Shown: positions 10,519 to 23,845 of the stretch, piece after piece
Layout: every line of letters begins with the position of its first letter
Numbering within the stretch: the stretch's first letter is position 1
Assembly (NCBI RefSeq): GCF_029407905.1
Contig: NC_073633.1
Span: forward strand, 24,938,501-25,002,500
DNA length: 64,000 nucleotides
Direction: 5' to 3'
From: Bubalus kerabau
Lineage: Eukaryota > Chordata > Mammalia > Artiodactyla > Bovidae
Position numbers and translations under genes: made by a program
Notes under the pieces: model-generated
What the model was told of the DNA's origin: nothing
The model's input: the letters and a program-made list of their open reading frames with translations, nothing else
The model's database searches: none

Positions 10519-12940
10519 TTCTATCCTTTTACGGCTCACTGCCACCACCCCTTCGCCTAGATCGGGCTTTCCCCATCCTGTAAAGCCATCCCCCACTCCT
10601 GTCTCTCCCCTAGATGTAGCCGATTTACTTATATAGCCTGGTTCTAGTCCCAACACGATGTGCCTTTAGCAGGTAACCAAGTCCCTTGATCGCTCCAGTC
10701 TTCCTCATCTAAATTCATTCATTGGGTCAAACACATTTACTCACTCAACTAATTCAACACATATTGATTGTCTACTATGAGCCGGGCCCTGGGAGTGTAG
10801 CATTGACTAAGAAAGATAGCTCCCTGCCCTCATGGTGAAGAAAGAAGAAAACAGCTGTGATTTCAGAAAATAAGAAATGCTCTGCTGGGAATAAGACAAG
10901 GTGTGATGGTGGAGAGTTCCCAAAGGGGTCCTCTCAGGCGAGATGATATTTCAGCTAGAGGGAGCTCAAGAGCACCGACACTGAGATGACAACTCACTAA
11001 GCTCGTCCCAATGTTTGACCTACATCTTTCTCCAACACAGGTACATTTAGTGGTTTCTTGCCTAAAATATTGGGTTAAACCTTGTTGCATTGGAAACCTT
11101 CCTCCTCTAAGCCCAAATCTACCGTCTCAACCTTCTACACAAGGATCCCAGCTCAAGTGCAAGTAGAATTAGATCTGTCTAGGCATGTCTGAGAACAGGA
11201 TAGCACGCCCCGCCAGGAGGCCTCAGAGGAGAAGGCTGCCTTGGCTAAAGCAGGGGCCTGCCCTGTGAGACTGGCAGAGTAATAGAATCTTTCTTATACC
11301 TGCAAGGCTCTAGTGGGAAAAGAGGCTTGTCTCTCAAATACCTCCCTGCCTAGCTCAGATCTACACCTAGCCCAGTTCCTGGAGACGGAGGGTAGGGAGC
11401 CCTGAGACCCAGTCAGCCTGCTTGGGACCTTTGTGAGGGAGTGACCAAAAGGGAAGACAGGGTTCTCTTTAACTTTGCCAGAGTGCCTGAGCGGCTTGCG
11501 CTCCTGGAAGGCTTCCTTCAGAGCAGAAATGACCTCCCAAAGGCACATGGAAGATCAGCACTTAAGGTGGTTCTAAATGAGCAGGTGGAGACAAGAGCTG
11601 AGGAAACTGGGGTTAAGCAGGGGCTCCCCATGTTGGTCAGGATCTGGGTAGGAAACACATGATCCCCTCAAAAGGGGAGGCTGAAGGAAGTTTTAAGAAT
11701 GGGTCTCTTATGAGGATGTGGGCAGGATTAAGGAAAACCAGTAAGAGACTGGTAAGAAAACCAGTACTACTTTAGGGCTTGTTTAGGGAAAGCAGTTAAA
11801 TACCTGGAAGCCTGAAAGGGAGTAGGGGAACCAAACAACAGGCCAGAGCTGGAGCTGCCAAAGGCCACAAGATGTGATCTGTGGTCTTAGGGAAAGATGC
11901 AGAGCCACTGACAAGCTGGACCCATGGAAGGGAGCTCCTTTCAACATCCTGCCAGTAGTCAAGCATTGGCCAAACTCCATAAAAAACCAAAGGCGGTGGG
12001 GTCAAACCGGCCACTGACGTCAGCCTCCAGGACATAGGGAAGGTTGGAGAACAGCAAGGAGGGAGACTGGGAGGGACAGAGAACAGTCAGCATACACCAT
12101 CATCCCTTAGCAACCACAAGCTAATGAGGTCCCAGGGCACTGAATTTATACTAATCTTCCCCTCACCAGCACTCTCTTAGGAACAGGGAAGAATATCCTT
12201 GTACTACTCAGAACTCAGGACTTAAAAAGACTTGTGTACAAACCCCAGCTCTCTCACTGTATCAGTTTCTGAGGAGCTGCTGTTACAAATTACCCCAACT
12301 GGGAGGCTTGTTTTGCTGAAAGTTTTACTTTCTTTTTAGTTTTGAGGGATTCATTAGAAACGTTCATCACACACAATAAAAAATTTCAATATTTAATAGA
12401 GGATTATTATTTTAATTTCAATATATAGTCATTAAAAGAAGAGAAATAGAAACAATAGAGAAAAGTAACAACACATACATCACCAAATTATGTTGACCAA
12501 CATCCAGACTTGAATAACTGGTAGGTCCCTCATTAACAGCAATCTGGAGTCCCAAATGGGAAAAGGTCACGAGACTTCTTAGACCCTAGGGGTTAGCCAG
12601 ACCCTCAAGGACTCAAGAAAATTCTGAGACCCACTCCCTTTCTTATCTAAAGTGCCATCTGACTTGTGCTTGCTGGCAAGCATGGAATCCAGGCAGGTCA
12701 GAAGCAGGTCAGAGGCCTGATTTCCTGCTTCTGAAGCCTGAACAAGACTTCCTCCATTTTATTCCCTAACATGGCTTAAAACAACAGATGTGTAGTCTCT
12801 CAAAGTTCTGGAAGCTGAAACTCCTGAAACAAAATATATAAGCTACTATATGTAACTGGTACATGAATAGACAAATTGTTCAATGGAACAATGGACTAAA
12901 AATCTAGAAAAGAAGAATCTAGACTACATCTCGGAATTTA
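10519..12940. other. Intergenic; old repeat fragments only
   Basis: An L2/MIR-type fragment lies at about 10,715-10,850. An unassigned old repeat at about 12,255-12,315 and 12,772-12,830 (GGCTTAAAACAACAG) is interrupted by a ~455-bp AT-rich block. No coding sequence was recognised. Confidence 0.4.
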
Positions 12941-12944
12941 GTAT

Positions 12945-14103
12945 ATAGCAAACATCCGCTGGATCATTGAAAAAGCAAGAGAGTTCCAGAAAAACATCTA
13001 TTTCTGCTTTATCCACTATGCCAAAGCCTTTGACTGTATAGATCACAATAAACTGTGGAAAATTCTGAAAGAGATGGGAATACCAGAACACCTAACCTGC
13101 CTCTTGAGAAACCTATATGCAGGTCAGGAAGCAACAGTTAGAACTGGACATGGAACAACAGACTGGTTCCAAATAGGAAAAGGAGTATATCAAGGCTGTA
13201 TATTGTCACCCTGCTTATTTAACTTCTATGCAGAGTACATCATGAAAAACTCTGGGCTGGAAGAAGCACAAGCTGGAATCAAGATTGCCGGGAGAAATAT
13301 CAATAACCTCAGATATGCAGATGACACCACCCTTATGGCAGAAAGTGAAGAGGAACAAAAAAGCCTCTTGATGAAAGTGAAAGAGGAGAGTGTAAAAGTT
13401 GGCTTAAAGCTCAACATTTAGAAAACGAAGATCATGGCATCTGGTCCCATCACTTCATGGGAAATAGATGGGGAAACAGTGGAAACAGTGTCAGACTTTA
13501 TTTTTGGGGGCTCCAAAATCACTGCAGATGGTGATTGCAGCCATGAAATTAAAAGACGCTTACTCCTTGGAAGGAAAGTTATGACCAACCTAGACAGCAT
13601 ATTGAAAAGCAGAGACATTACTTTGCCAACAAAGGTCTATCTAGTCAAGGCTATGGTTTTTCCAGTGGTCATGTATGGATGTGAGAGTTGGACTGTGAAG
13701 AAAGTTGAGCACTGAAGAATTGATGCTTTTGAACTGTGGTGTTGGAGAAGACTCTTGAGAGTCCCTTGGACTGCAAGGAGATCCAACCAGTCCATCCTGA
13801 AGGAGATCAGCCCTGGGATTTCTTTGGAAGGAATGATGCTGAGGCTGAAACTCCAGTACTTTGGCCACCTCATGCGAACAGTTGACTCATTGGAAAAGAC
13901 TCTGATGCTGGGAGGGATTGGGGGCAGGAGGAAGGGGATGACAGAGGATGAGATGGCTGGATGGCATCACCGACTCAATGGACGTGAGTTTGAGTGAACT
14001 CCAGGAGTTGGTAATGGACAGGGAGGCCTGGAGTGCTGCAATTCATGGGGTCGCAAAGAGTTGGACACGACTGAGCGACTGAACTGAACTGAACTGAACT
14101 GCA
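12945..14103 (+). repeat. BovB LINE, 5'-truncated
   Basis: Sense BovB from the middle of the reverse transcriptase to the 3' end, finishing in the (GAACT)n run at 14,080-14,100. Contains the frame at 13,074-13,421 and its continuations. Confidence 0.9.
13074..13421 (+). pseudogene. BovB ORF2 reverse transcriptase remnant
   Basis: The 115-codon frame includes the RT palm motif YADD (LRYADDTTLM) and GVYQGCILSPCLFN. A stop after GLKLNI ends it. This is RTE-clade LINE protein debris, not a host gene. Confidence 0.85.
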
Positions 14104-14254
14104 AGACAGCCTCTGAGTCAGTGGAGATACCGTGGATTTTTTAATAAATAATCTTGAGACAATGAGATAGCCTTCTGAGATAAAACAAAACCACACTTCA
14201 TACAACAAAACAAATTCCTGAAGAATCAAATATTTAAATATCAAAATGACACTG

Positions 14255-14545
14255 ACTTCCCCAGTGGTCCACTGGTTAAGAATCTGCCTGCCAATGCAGG
14301 GAACACGGTTTAATCCCTAGTCCAGGAGGATTTCACATGTCACGGGGTAACTAAGCCCATGGGCAACGACTACTAAGGCCCGCATGCCCAGAGCCTGCGT
14401 ATCACAACACGAGAACCACTGCAATGAGAAGCCAGAGCACTGCAACCAGAGAGTGGCCCCTGCTTGCCGCAACTAGAGAAAGCCCTCATGCAGCAGCAAA
14501 GTGCCATGCAGCCAAAAATAAAGAAAGAAATAAAACTTTAAAAAA
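14255..14545 (+). repeat. CHR-type SINE, nearly full length
   Basis: The tRNA-like head GACTTCCCCAGTGGTCCACTGG is followed by AACTAAGCCC, GCAATGAGAAGCC, CGCAACTAGAGAAAGCCC and an A-rich AAATAAAG tail. Confidence 0.85.
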
Positions 14546-14739
14546 ACATCATGAAAATATTACAACAAACTATGGGAGAATTTTTGTTGTTGTTGTTATA
14601 TTTGGGAGAAGCATGACTTTCTAAGAATGACACCACAGCAGAAGCCATTAAAAATTGTTTAATGCATTCAGTTACATAAATATAGAATTTTTTCCCATAG
14701 GAAAGTAAATACCCTAAGCAGAGTCAACAGACAACATGA

Positions 14740-15305
14740 AAAGCTGGAAAAACATATTTGCCAATTATGTCGCAGACCAAGACCTAGTTTCTTTGGTATT
14801 TAAACAGATCTTACAAATCAATAAGAATAAGTCTAACTCAACAGAAAAATGAACAAAGACTATAAAAAGTCCACAAAAGAGGAAATATAAATTGGTTCTT
14901 AAACATATTAAAAAGATGCTCCTCTTCACTCCAAATAAGAGAGGTGCAAATTAAAACCACAGCCAGACAGCATTTTTTCGTCTACTAAGTGGCAAGGATC
15001 AGCAATGTTTGTTAATACATGGGGTCAGCCACTTTTGTATCCTGCTGGTATGCCCTCACAGACTTCAAAGACAGCAATTGGTAATATCCATCAACTGACG
15101 GTGTTTTAACTGCATATAGTCTGTGTCCCACCAACTGCACTCTAAGATAGTATTTTACAAATATATTCTCACATGTGCTTTAAAAATATATATGACCAAA
15201 GATATTCTTTGCAGCATCGTTTGTTATGGCAGATTGGAAAAAATCTAAATGTGGACTCACACAATGAAATATTATCATTCAAAAAAAAGTGGAGAGTAGA
15301 ATTAA
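14740..15305 (+). repeat. Old L1 fragment, sense
   Basis: Reads as a mammalian L1 3' region: GAGAGGTGCAAATTAAAACC, then the ...GCAGCATCGTTTGTTATGGC... and ...CACACAATGAAATATTATC... stretches. Confidence 0.65.
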
Positions 15306-17705
15306 GGTCAAAATGCAAAAGTAGGAAGTCAAGAGATACCTGGAGTAACATGCAAATTTGGCATTGGAATACAAAACAAAGCAGGTCAAAGGCTAACATG
15401 GTTTTGCCAAGAGAATGCACCGGTCATAGCAAACACCCTCTTCCAATAGCACAAGAGAAGACTCTACAAATTGACATCACCAGATGGTCAATCTGAAATC
15501 AGATTGATTATATTCTTTGCAGCCAAAGATGGAGAAGCTCTATACAGTCAGCAAAAACAAGACCGGGAGCTGACTGTAGCTCAGATCATGAACTCCTTAT
15601 TGCCAAATTCAGACTTAAATTGAAGAAAGTAGGGAAAACCACTAGACCATTCAGGTATGACTTAAATCAAATACCTTATGATTACACAGTGGAAGTGACA
15701 GATTCAAGGGATTAGCTCTGATAGACAGAATGCCTGAAGAACTATGGACAGAGGTTCCTGACGTACAGGAGGCAGTGATCAAGACCATTCCCAAGAAAAA
15801 GAAATGCAAAAAGGCAAAATGGACGTTTGAGGAGACCTTACAAATAGCTGAGAAAAGAAAAGATGCAAAAGGCAAAGGAGAAAAGGAAGGATATACCCAT
15901 TTGAATGCAGAGTTCCAAAGAATAGCAAGGAGAGATAAGAAAGCCTTCCTCAGTGATCAATGCAAAGAAATAGAGGAAAACAATAGAATGGGAAAGACTA
16001 GAGATCTCTTCAAGAAAATTTGAGATACCAAGGGAACATTCCATGCAAAGATGGGCTCAATAAAGGACAGAAATGGTATGGACCTAACAGAAGCAGAAGA
16101 TATTAAGAAGAGGTGGCAAGAATACACAGAGGAACTATACAGAAAAGATCTTCATGACCCAGATAACCACAATGGTGTGATCACTGACCTAGAGCCACAC
16201 ATCCTGGAATGTGAAATCAAGTGGGCCTTAGGAAGCATCACTACGAACAAAGCTAGTGGAGGTGATGGAATTCCAGTTGAGCTATTTCAAATCCTGAAAG
16301 ATGATGCCGTGAAAGCACTGCACTCAATATGCCAGCAAATTTGGAAAACTCAGCAGTGGCCACAGGACTGGAAAAGGTCAGTTTTCATTCCAATCCCAAA
16401 GAAAGGCAATGCCAAAGAATGCTCAAACTACTGCACAATTGCACTCATCTCACACGCTAGTAAAGTAATGCTCAAAATTCTCCAAGCCAGGCTTCAACAA
16501 TATGTGAAAAGTGAACTTCCAGATGTTCAAACTGGATTTAGAAAAGGCAGAGGAACCAGAGTTCAAATTGCCAACATCCATTGGATCAAGAGAGTTCCAG
16601 AAAAACATGTACTTCTGTTTTATTGACGATGCCAAAGCCTTTGACTGTGTGGATCACAACAAACTGTGGAAAATTCTTCAAGAAATGGGAATACCAGGCC
16701 ACCTGACCTGCCTCCGGAGAAATCTGTATGCAGGTCAAGAAGTAACAGAACTAGACATGGAACAACAAACTGGTTCCAATTAGGAAAGGAGTACGTCAAG
16801 GCTGTATATTGTCACCCTGCTTATTTAACTTATATGCAGAATACATCATGAGAAATGCTGGGCTGGATGAAACACAAGCTGGAATCAAGATTGCTGGGAG
16901 AAATATCAATAAGTTCAGATATGCAGATGACATCACCCTTATGGCAGAAAGTGAAGAAGAACTAAAGAGCCTCTTGATGAAAGTGAAAGAGGAGAATGAA
17001 AAAGTTGGCTTAAAACTCAACATTCAGAAAACTAAGATCATGGCATCTGTTCCCATCACTTCATGGCAAATAGATTAGGAAACCGTGGAAACAGTGGCAG
17101 ACTTTATTTTTGGGGCTCCAAAATCACTGCAGATGGTGATTGCAGCCATGAAATTAAAAGATGCTTGCTCCTTGGAAGAAAAGCTATGACCAACCTAGAC
17201 AGCATATTCAAAAGCAGAGACATTACTTTGCCAACAAAGTCCAACTAGTCAATGCTATGGTTTTTCTAGTAATCATGTATGGATGTGAGAGTTGGACTAT
17301 AAATAAAGCTGAGCACTGAAGAATTGATGCTTTTGAACCGTGGTGTTGGAGAAGACTCTTGAGAGTCTCTTGGACTGCAAGGAGATCCAACCAGTCCATC
17401 CTAAAGGAAATCAGTCCTGAATATCCATTGGAAGGCCTGATGCTGAAGCTAAAACCCCAATACTTTGGCCACCTGATGCGAAGAACTGACTCACTGGAAA
17501 AGACCCTGATGCTGAGAAAGATTGAAGGCAAGAGGAGCAGGGGACGACAGAGGATGAGACGGTTGGATGGCATCACTGACACTATGGACATGGGTTTGAG
17601 TAAACTCCAGGTGTTGGTGATGGACAAGGAAGCCTGGCCTCCTGCAGCCCATGGGGTCACAAAGAGTTGGACCCGACTGAGCTACTGAACTGAACTGAAC
17701 TGAGA
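15306..17705 (+). repeat. BovB LINE, 2.4 kb, 5'-truncated
   Basis: Starts within the endonuclease region (AATGCAAAAGTAGGAAGTC), runs through the RT domain and ends with ACTGAACTGAACTGAACTGA at about 17,700. Several frameshifts and stops are present. Confidence 0.9.
15730..17078 (+). pseudogene. BovB ORF2 remnant (reverse transcriptase), fragmented
   Basis: The reading frame is broken into at least four pieces (15,730-16,023, 16,051-16,626, 16,511-16,783, 16,809-17,078) by stops and frameshifts. It still shows DDAKAFDCVDH and FRYADDITLM (the YADD motif). Non-functional. Confidence 0.85.
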
Positions 17706-19064
17706 ATTAAGGTCCTCTATTTGTCCTAATACGGAACTATGTCCAAGACATCTGAGGATGAACTTTATAAAGCCAAGTTCAAGGGAAGGAGGGCTGAGGG
17801 TACCTTCAGATGCTGGCTGCCCCAATCCATCCGCCAACTACCCACACTCAAAGCTTCATTCACTGTGTCCCTAAGGGAACTGAGGCTTCTGGGCTCTTCC
17901 CTCACATAGGCCACTGCTAAGGCCCTGGGAAAGGCCCTGGCCAGGTGTGCTTAGGTCTTGTGTTTTTGTAAAATCTGCAAAAGATATTTAAACCCCAACT
18001 GATAAGACCACTGTGTCTTTCCTTTCAAACTTCCCTCCGTCACACCTTGTGACACCTTGTGTCAGGTGGCATCAGGGCAGCCAAATGCATTTGGGGTTCC
18101 TGGCCAGGTGGAAGGTGGGTTGGAGACACATTAATTACAGGTTGGTGGTATGGGTTTATATGGCCTTGAGTAACTTCCCCCACAGAACCAAGTTATTGCT
18201 TGGGGTCCCTGTGTCGAAATGGCTTCCAGAAATATTCCTGTTGCCCACCGTATCACCACATCCAGGCTGGTTACCCCAAGGTGTAGGTCACATGAACTGC
18301 ACAGCAGTCAGTAAGAATTTTTAAATACCATGGTATTTTTCTGGATGTTACAGTGTTCGTGACATTTATGCTTTTCTTAACGTGTAATTTAGTTTGATTT
18401 TTCTATGCTTTATACCAAAAATAATAAACAAAATGCCAAATCCCTTGCTATCCTCTGTCTTTGGGGGAAAAAAATTGTCTACTGTCTGAAATGTCCCTTC
18501 TATTGGCTTAGACCTCAGGAGTCCAGCTAGCCTGATACTATCTGTTTGGACTCCCCCAAAAGGAAACTTTTATTAGTAGGAAACCCCTGTCCTCTATCTG
18601 ATAATGGCCCTTTGTCTCTTCTACGGAGTTACCAAAGCCAAGTTTCTCATACCTAAAGCATTTGCTCCCTGTCTCTCCCCAGTTGTAAGACAAATTAACA
18701 AACTGTTTCCCGTGTTTCACTGCTGGCAAACATTCACGTAATACAGCCTTTCAGCGGGTGTTGGCATTTCTGTAGGACAGATTCCTAGAAATAGAATTGC
18801 TGTGTTAAAGGCTGTGCATGCTTAGGTTGTTCTCCAGAATTATGGTGCTCTCAGACCATGGAAAATTATATGGCCAATAAAAATAATGAGGGAGATGATT
18901 GACCAGTTCCCAAAGTTGGGGGAGCAGGGGACAGGCTGCAAAACAAGACATAGAACTTGATTTTAAAATGAGGGCAGTGGGGGTGGGTAGGCAGTGTTGG
19001 AAGAGAGTTCCACTTTCTGCTTGAGTCCTCTACATTTTAAAAATATTTTTTCATGAACAAGTAT
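17706..19064. other. Intergenic; an old L1 fragment at 18,735-18,850
   Basis: Mostly unique-looking. CTGTAGGACAGATTCCTAGA and AATAGAATTGCTGTGTTAAA near 18,770-18,810 match an antisense old L1 3' UTR. The 103-codon frame at 18,013-18,324 is not recognised. Confidence 0.45.
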
Positions 19065-19490
19065 AGGCTCCCCAGGTGGCTCAGTGGTAAAGAATCTTCC
19101 TGCAATGTGGGAGTGTTGCAAGCGAAAGTGTTAGTTGCTCAGTCCTGTCCAACTCTTTTCCACCCCTTAAACTGTCGCCCTCCAGGCTCCTCTGTCCCTG
19201 AAACTCTCCAGGCAAGAATACTGGAGTGGGCTGCCATTCCGTTCTCCAGGGGATCTTCCTGACTCAGGGATCAAACCCAAGTCTCCTGCATTGCAGGCAG
19301 ATTCTTTACCATCTGAGCCACCAGGGAAGCCCTGGGTTTAATCCCTGGATTGGGAAGATCCCCTGGAGAAAGAAATGGCAACCCACTCCAGTATTCTTGC
19401 CTGGGAAATCCCACAGACAGAGGAGCCTGGTGGACTACATACAGTCCATGGGGTTGCAAAGAGTTAGACACGACTGAGCATGCACACACT
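19065..19490 (+). repeat. Bov-tA SINE (sense) interrupted by an antisense Bov-tA
   Basis: The sense head is at 19,068-19,112 (CCCAGGTGGCTCAGTGGTAA). An antisense copy follows at about 19,120-19,333 (TTAGTTGCTCAGTCCTGTCC to GAGCCACCAGGGAAGCC). The sense body resumes at 19,334 and ends near 19,490 (GTTAGACACGACTGAGCATG). Confidence 0.85.
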
Positions 19491-21149
19491 GCCTTTAGAG
19501 TTTTTAATACTAACAGGAAGGAGGCATAGCTGATATTATACAAATACATCACTACTTAAAGAATAGATTCCATCTGTTATTGAGAATTTTCTCAGTGACA
19601 TCTCTCTTGAACTCATTCCTGAAACAAAGACCAGCTTTAGGGTTTTAGGACTATTGTTTATCTTGGCTCAAGCTGGCAAAGAGAGTCTCTGTCCCCGACA
19701 TCATTCCAGATAGGGCCATTTCTGCCTGCCTCAGTCCTGGCAGATTTCCAGCCCTCCCTAGAACAAGCCTGGGGCGGGGCTGACGAGGATCCGCTCCCTG
19801 GTTTCCCAGGGCCACCCGTGGACCCCTCCCACGTTTTCCTTGTATTTATGGCCATGAAACACTGGTGCACTTTGGGTAATTGTTGCAAAACACCAAGACC
19901 AGCAATATTTCAGAGCTCTGTGGGTGTGGGGCTGGGGCTTTGAGGCTGGGTGGAAGGATTTTTAGGGTGAGTAGCTATGGAGAGGCTGGAGGTCTGGTGA
20001 GGGAAACAGCACACTGGGTCCTGGGGCAAATGCGGACTTCCTGAAGGCCACTGATGGTGGGGGGCCCAGCTGCCCAAGCGGGGCTCCCGAGGTCAGAGGG
20101 CAGCACAAGTCAAACAAAGCAGGACAGGCTGTGGGGAGCTTTGGAGCAGGATCTCTAACAAGGCTATGACTAATTAAGGCTACTCCAAAGCTATGTCCAC
20201 CTCCTGCTCCCTGGCCTCTCCCATCCAGCCTGTCATCAAGTCTGGTAGATGGATTTCTCTTCAACCAGTAAGTAGTGAGTGCCCACTGTGTGCCAAACGG
20301 TGGTCTAAGTACGAGAGGTGCATCAGTGATCATAGTCCCTGCTCTCATGGAGCCTATCTCTAGCACTGAACAAAAAGGACGACTTAAGTATTTCATTGTA
20401 ATTGTATTAAGCGTTATGAAAGAAAGGAATGCTGTAAGTCCTGCAATTTCTTTAAGACATTAACTTTATTTGCCTGTGTTTCCTAAACTGACCTCAAAAA
20501 TTAACACTCCCCCTTATTTTGAACATAGAGACTTTATTTTTAGAGTAGTTTTAGGTTCTTAGCAAAGTTGAGTGGAAAGTGCTGTAGAGTTCCCATTTGC
20601 CTCCTCCACTCACATATGTGCCACTAGCAACATCCCACATCCGTGTGGTGCTTTTGTAGCAATAGATGAATCAACACGGACACTTCAGTGCCAACCAAAG
20701 TCCACAGTTTACATTAGGGCCACATTAGGGCCCTATTTAAAATTGTATGTATACAATAATGTGATAACACTGAGACTCAGAGCTGCAGGCAGTAGGGAGC
20801 CTACAAGCTTTCTAAAAAGGAAGTGGCATGCTTACATTAGTGTTCTGCAAACAATTCATTCACTGCTTCTTCTTATCTGATTCATGAATGTGCCCTTATC
20901 TTCTGATATTTATTTGGTTTAGATGCCACAGACACCATTTGCCCAGGCTATGGAAGTGACCTTTACACTCGTCTGCTGGTCACCAGATGGTCCCACCACC
21001 TTCACCCCTGATTTGACTCGGAATCCAGATCTGTAGGTTACAGAAGAATGCCACTTTCTCTGTGGCATGAGTTTGCTCAGACATTTACAGTAACTCCTAC
21101 CAATGGTTTTCCAATATTCTTATCCTTGGAACCCATTTGGTGATGGCAG
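19491..21149. other. Intergenic; scattered ancient repeat fragments
   Basis: An L2/MIR-type piece lies at about 20,265-20,410. An old antisense LINE-like piece lies at about 20,530-20,740 (ACTTTATTTTTAGAGTAGTT, CATCCCACATCCGTGTGGTG). The rest is unique-looking with no gene recognised. Confidence 0.4.
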
Positions 21150-21575
21150 CAGAATATAATGATTAAAAGCATAGGCTCTGATATTTGTAGTCCAGAGATG
21201 ACATCCTAGCTCTAAGAATCCCAAATTCATCTTTAAAGAGACGATGATAATACTACTTGTCAAGGAGATGGGAGATTATGGGGCTTTAAAGGAGATAAAA
21301 CACATAAGGTGCTTGCATGCATGCTGAGTCCCTTGAGTCGTGTCTGACTCTTTGTGACCCTATGGACTTGTGGCTCACTAGGCTCTTCTGTCCACAGGAT
21401 TCTCCAGGCAAGAAAACTGGAGTGGATTCCCACACGCCTTTCCAGGGGCTCTTCCCCACCCAAGGACTGAACCTGTGTCTCTAACATCTTTTGCATTGGC
21501 AGGCAGTTTCTTTACCGCTAGTGCCACCTGGGAAGTCCAAAGTGCTTACTAGCATGTATAGTAAATATTTGACAA
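21150..21575 (+). repeat. MIR interrupted by a Bov-tA SINE
   Basis: Sense MIR at 21,155-21,310 and 21,540-21,575 is split by an antisense Bov-tA at about 21,312-21,539. AAGGTGCTT and AAAGTGCTT at the two junctions look like the diverged target-site duplication. Confidence 0.6.
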
Positions 21576-21907
21576 TCATTAGCTCTTAGTGGTTTTGTTA
21601 ATACTACTTCTCATAGTAAATCTTAAAGGAAGTCGAAAATATGAGATATAAAAATCAGTGCATATTATCTGAACATCATGATTCTACCCAGCTTACAGGA
21701 CTAATCACTCAGCCCAATCTGATGTCCTTCCACTCCCAAATGCACTGTTCACCTTCACAACATTCAGACCATACTGATCATCCACTTTGCACAAAGATAA
21801 CACAGACTCTGAATTTTTGTCCATGCTATTCTTTCACTTCCTCTACCTGTCAAAACCCTATCTGAAGTCTGAGGTCCCAATCAAATACAACTTCCCACTT
21901 CCTTCTG

Positions 21908-22120
21908 AAGGCTTCCCTGGTGGCTCAGATGGTAAAGAATCTGCTTGCAATATGGGAGACCTAGGTTCGATCCCTGGGTCGGGAAGATTCCCTGGAGGAG
22001 GGCGTGACAACCCACTCCAGTATTCTTGCCTGGAGAATCCCCATGGACAGAGGAGACTGGCAGGCTAAAGTCCATCGGGTCTCAAAAGAGTCAGGCATGA
22101 CTGAGTGACTAAGCACAGCA
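21908..22120 (+). repeat. Bov-tA SINE
   Basis: Head GGCTTCCCTGGTGGCTCAGA and body to GTCAGGCATGACTGAGTGAC, full length. Confidence 0.9.
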
Positions 22121-22810
22121 GAGCAATGAACAATGAAGCCAGAGCAAATTTTTGTGACAGTGTCACATTTCGGAGAACAAGAGATCACCCTTTTGTTCTA
22201 CTCTCTTGTACTACAACTTCAGGGAAACAATGCGGAGTCTTGATGGAGGCAGGAAATGGAGCATAGCCAGAGCCACTCAAAATTGAGTGACCCCCCCAAA
22301 TCAGGTGAGGCAGTAGCCAGTGTGGTGCTAAGTTGGAAGTGCTAACATTTTCAAAATGGAGAAAACAATACCAAAACAACCTAAAATGGCATTGGAGTTT
22401 AGCCTCTTTTGCCTTGGAAAAACCTTTCACGCTCTGTATCTTCACTCGTGTTAGGGGTGATAAGATGCTTCAGCACCTGGTTGAATCTAAGTGGTATGGC
22501 TTTGTAGCTTTCTTCCTCTGCCTGTCGCCACCATGAGGGATAAGGGATGAAGAAGACTTCTCTGAGACTGAGCAACATCCTTAAAGGACCTAAGAATGGA
22601 TGCGGAGGGGGCACAGTGAAGGTTCAAAGCAAGTTCTGCCCCTTGTCTCTACAAACACCCAGCCTGTTTACCCATCCCCCCTCCACCCAATCAGGGAAGG
22701 ACTGGGGGGTTGGGGGCAGGGCTTGGACACCCTGTATTTTATCTAGCAACCTTGAGAAGGAAGGTCACCTTCTGTAGCCTCCTCTGCACTCTGCCATTTG
22801 TTACATAAAG
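22121..22810. other. Intergenic; nothing recognised
   Basis: Unique-looking sequence with short open frames only. Confidence 0.4.
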
Positions 22811-23845
22811 CTCTTCTTGTTGTTGCTGTTCAGTTGCTCAGTCATGTCCAACTCTTTGTGACCCCATGGACTGCAGCACGCCAGGCTTCCCTGTCCTTCA
22901 CCATCTCCCAGAGCTTGCTCCAACTCATGTCCATTGAGTTGGTGATGCCATCCAACCATCTCATCCTCTGTCATCCCCTTGTCCTCCTGCCTTCAATCTT
23001 TCCCAGCATCAGGGTCTTTTCTAATGAGTCAACTCTTCACATCACGTGGTCGAAGTATTGGAGTTTCAGCTTCAGCATCAGGCCTTCCAATGAATATTCA
23101 GGGTTGATTTCCTTTAAGATTGACTGGTTTGGTCTCCTTGCAGTCCACAGGACTCTAAAGCGTCTTCTCCAATACCACAGTTCAAAGCATCAATTCTTTG
23201 GTGCTCAGCCTTCTAAATGGTCCAACTCTCACATCCATACATGACTACTGGAAAAACCATAGCTTCGACTATACAGACATTTTTAGGCAAGGTAGTATCT
23301 CTGTTTTTTAATATGCTGTCTAGGTTGGTCATAGTTTTTCTTCCAAGGAGCAAGCATCTTTTAATTTCATGGCTGTAGTCACCATCTGCAGTGATTTTTG
23401 AGCCCAAGAAAATAAAGGCTGTGACTGTTTCCACTGTTTCCCCATCTATATGCCAAGAAGTGATGGGACCAGATGCCATGATCTTTGTTTTTTGAATGTT
23501 GTTTTAAGCCAGCTTTTTCACTCTCCTCTTTCACTTTCATCAAGAGGCTCTTTAGTTCTTCTTCTCTTTCTGCCATAAGGGTGGTGTCATCTGCATATCT
23601 AAAGTTATTGATATTTCTCCTGGCAATCTTGATTCCAGCTTGTGTTTCATCCAGCCCAGCATTTCACATGATAAACTCTACATATAAGTTAAATAAGCAG
23701 GGTGACAATATACAGCCTTGTCATACTCCTTTCTCAGTTTGGAACCAGTCAGTTGTTCCATGTCCAGTTCTAACTGTTGCTTCTTGACCTGCATACAGGT
23801 TTCTCAGGAGGCAGGTGAGATGGTCTGGTACTTCCATCATACCAT
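22811..23845 (-). repeat. BovB LINE, antisense, 5'-truncated
   Basis: The 3' end is at left (GTTCAGTTGCTCAGTCATGT). The minus-strand frames at 23,213-23,479 and 23,379-23,576 read BovB ORF2 C-terminal protein. It ends in the RT region near 23,845. Confidence 0.9.

Noticed and set aside
21908..21980. tRNA-Glu-like gene heads in the many Bov-tA and CHR copies
   Set aside because: These are SINE-borne tRNA-derived promoters with SINE bodies attached, not functional tRNA genes.
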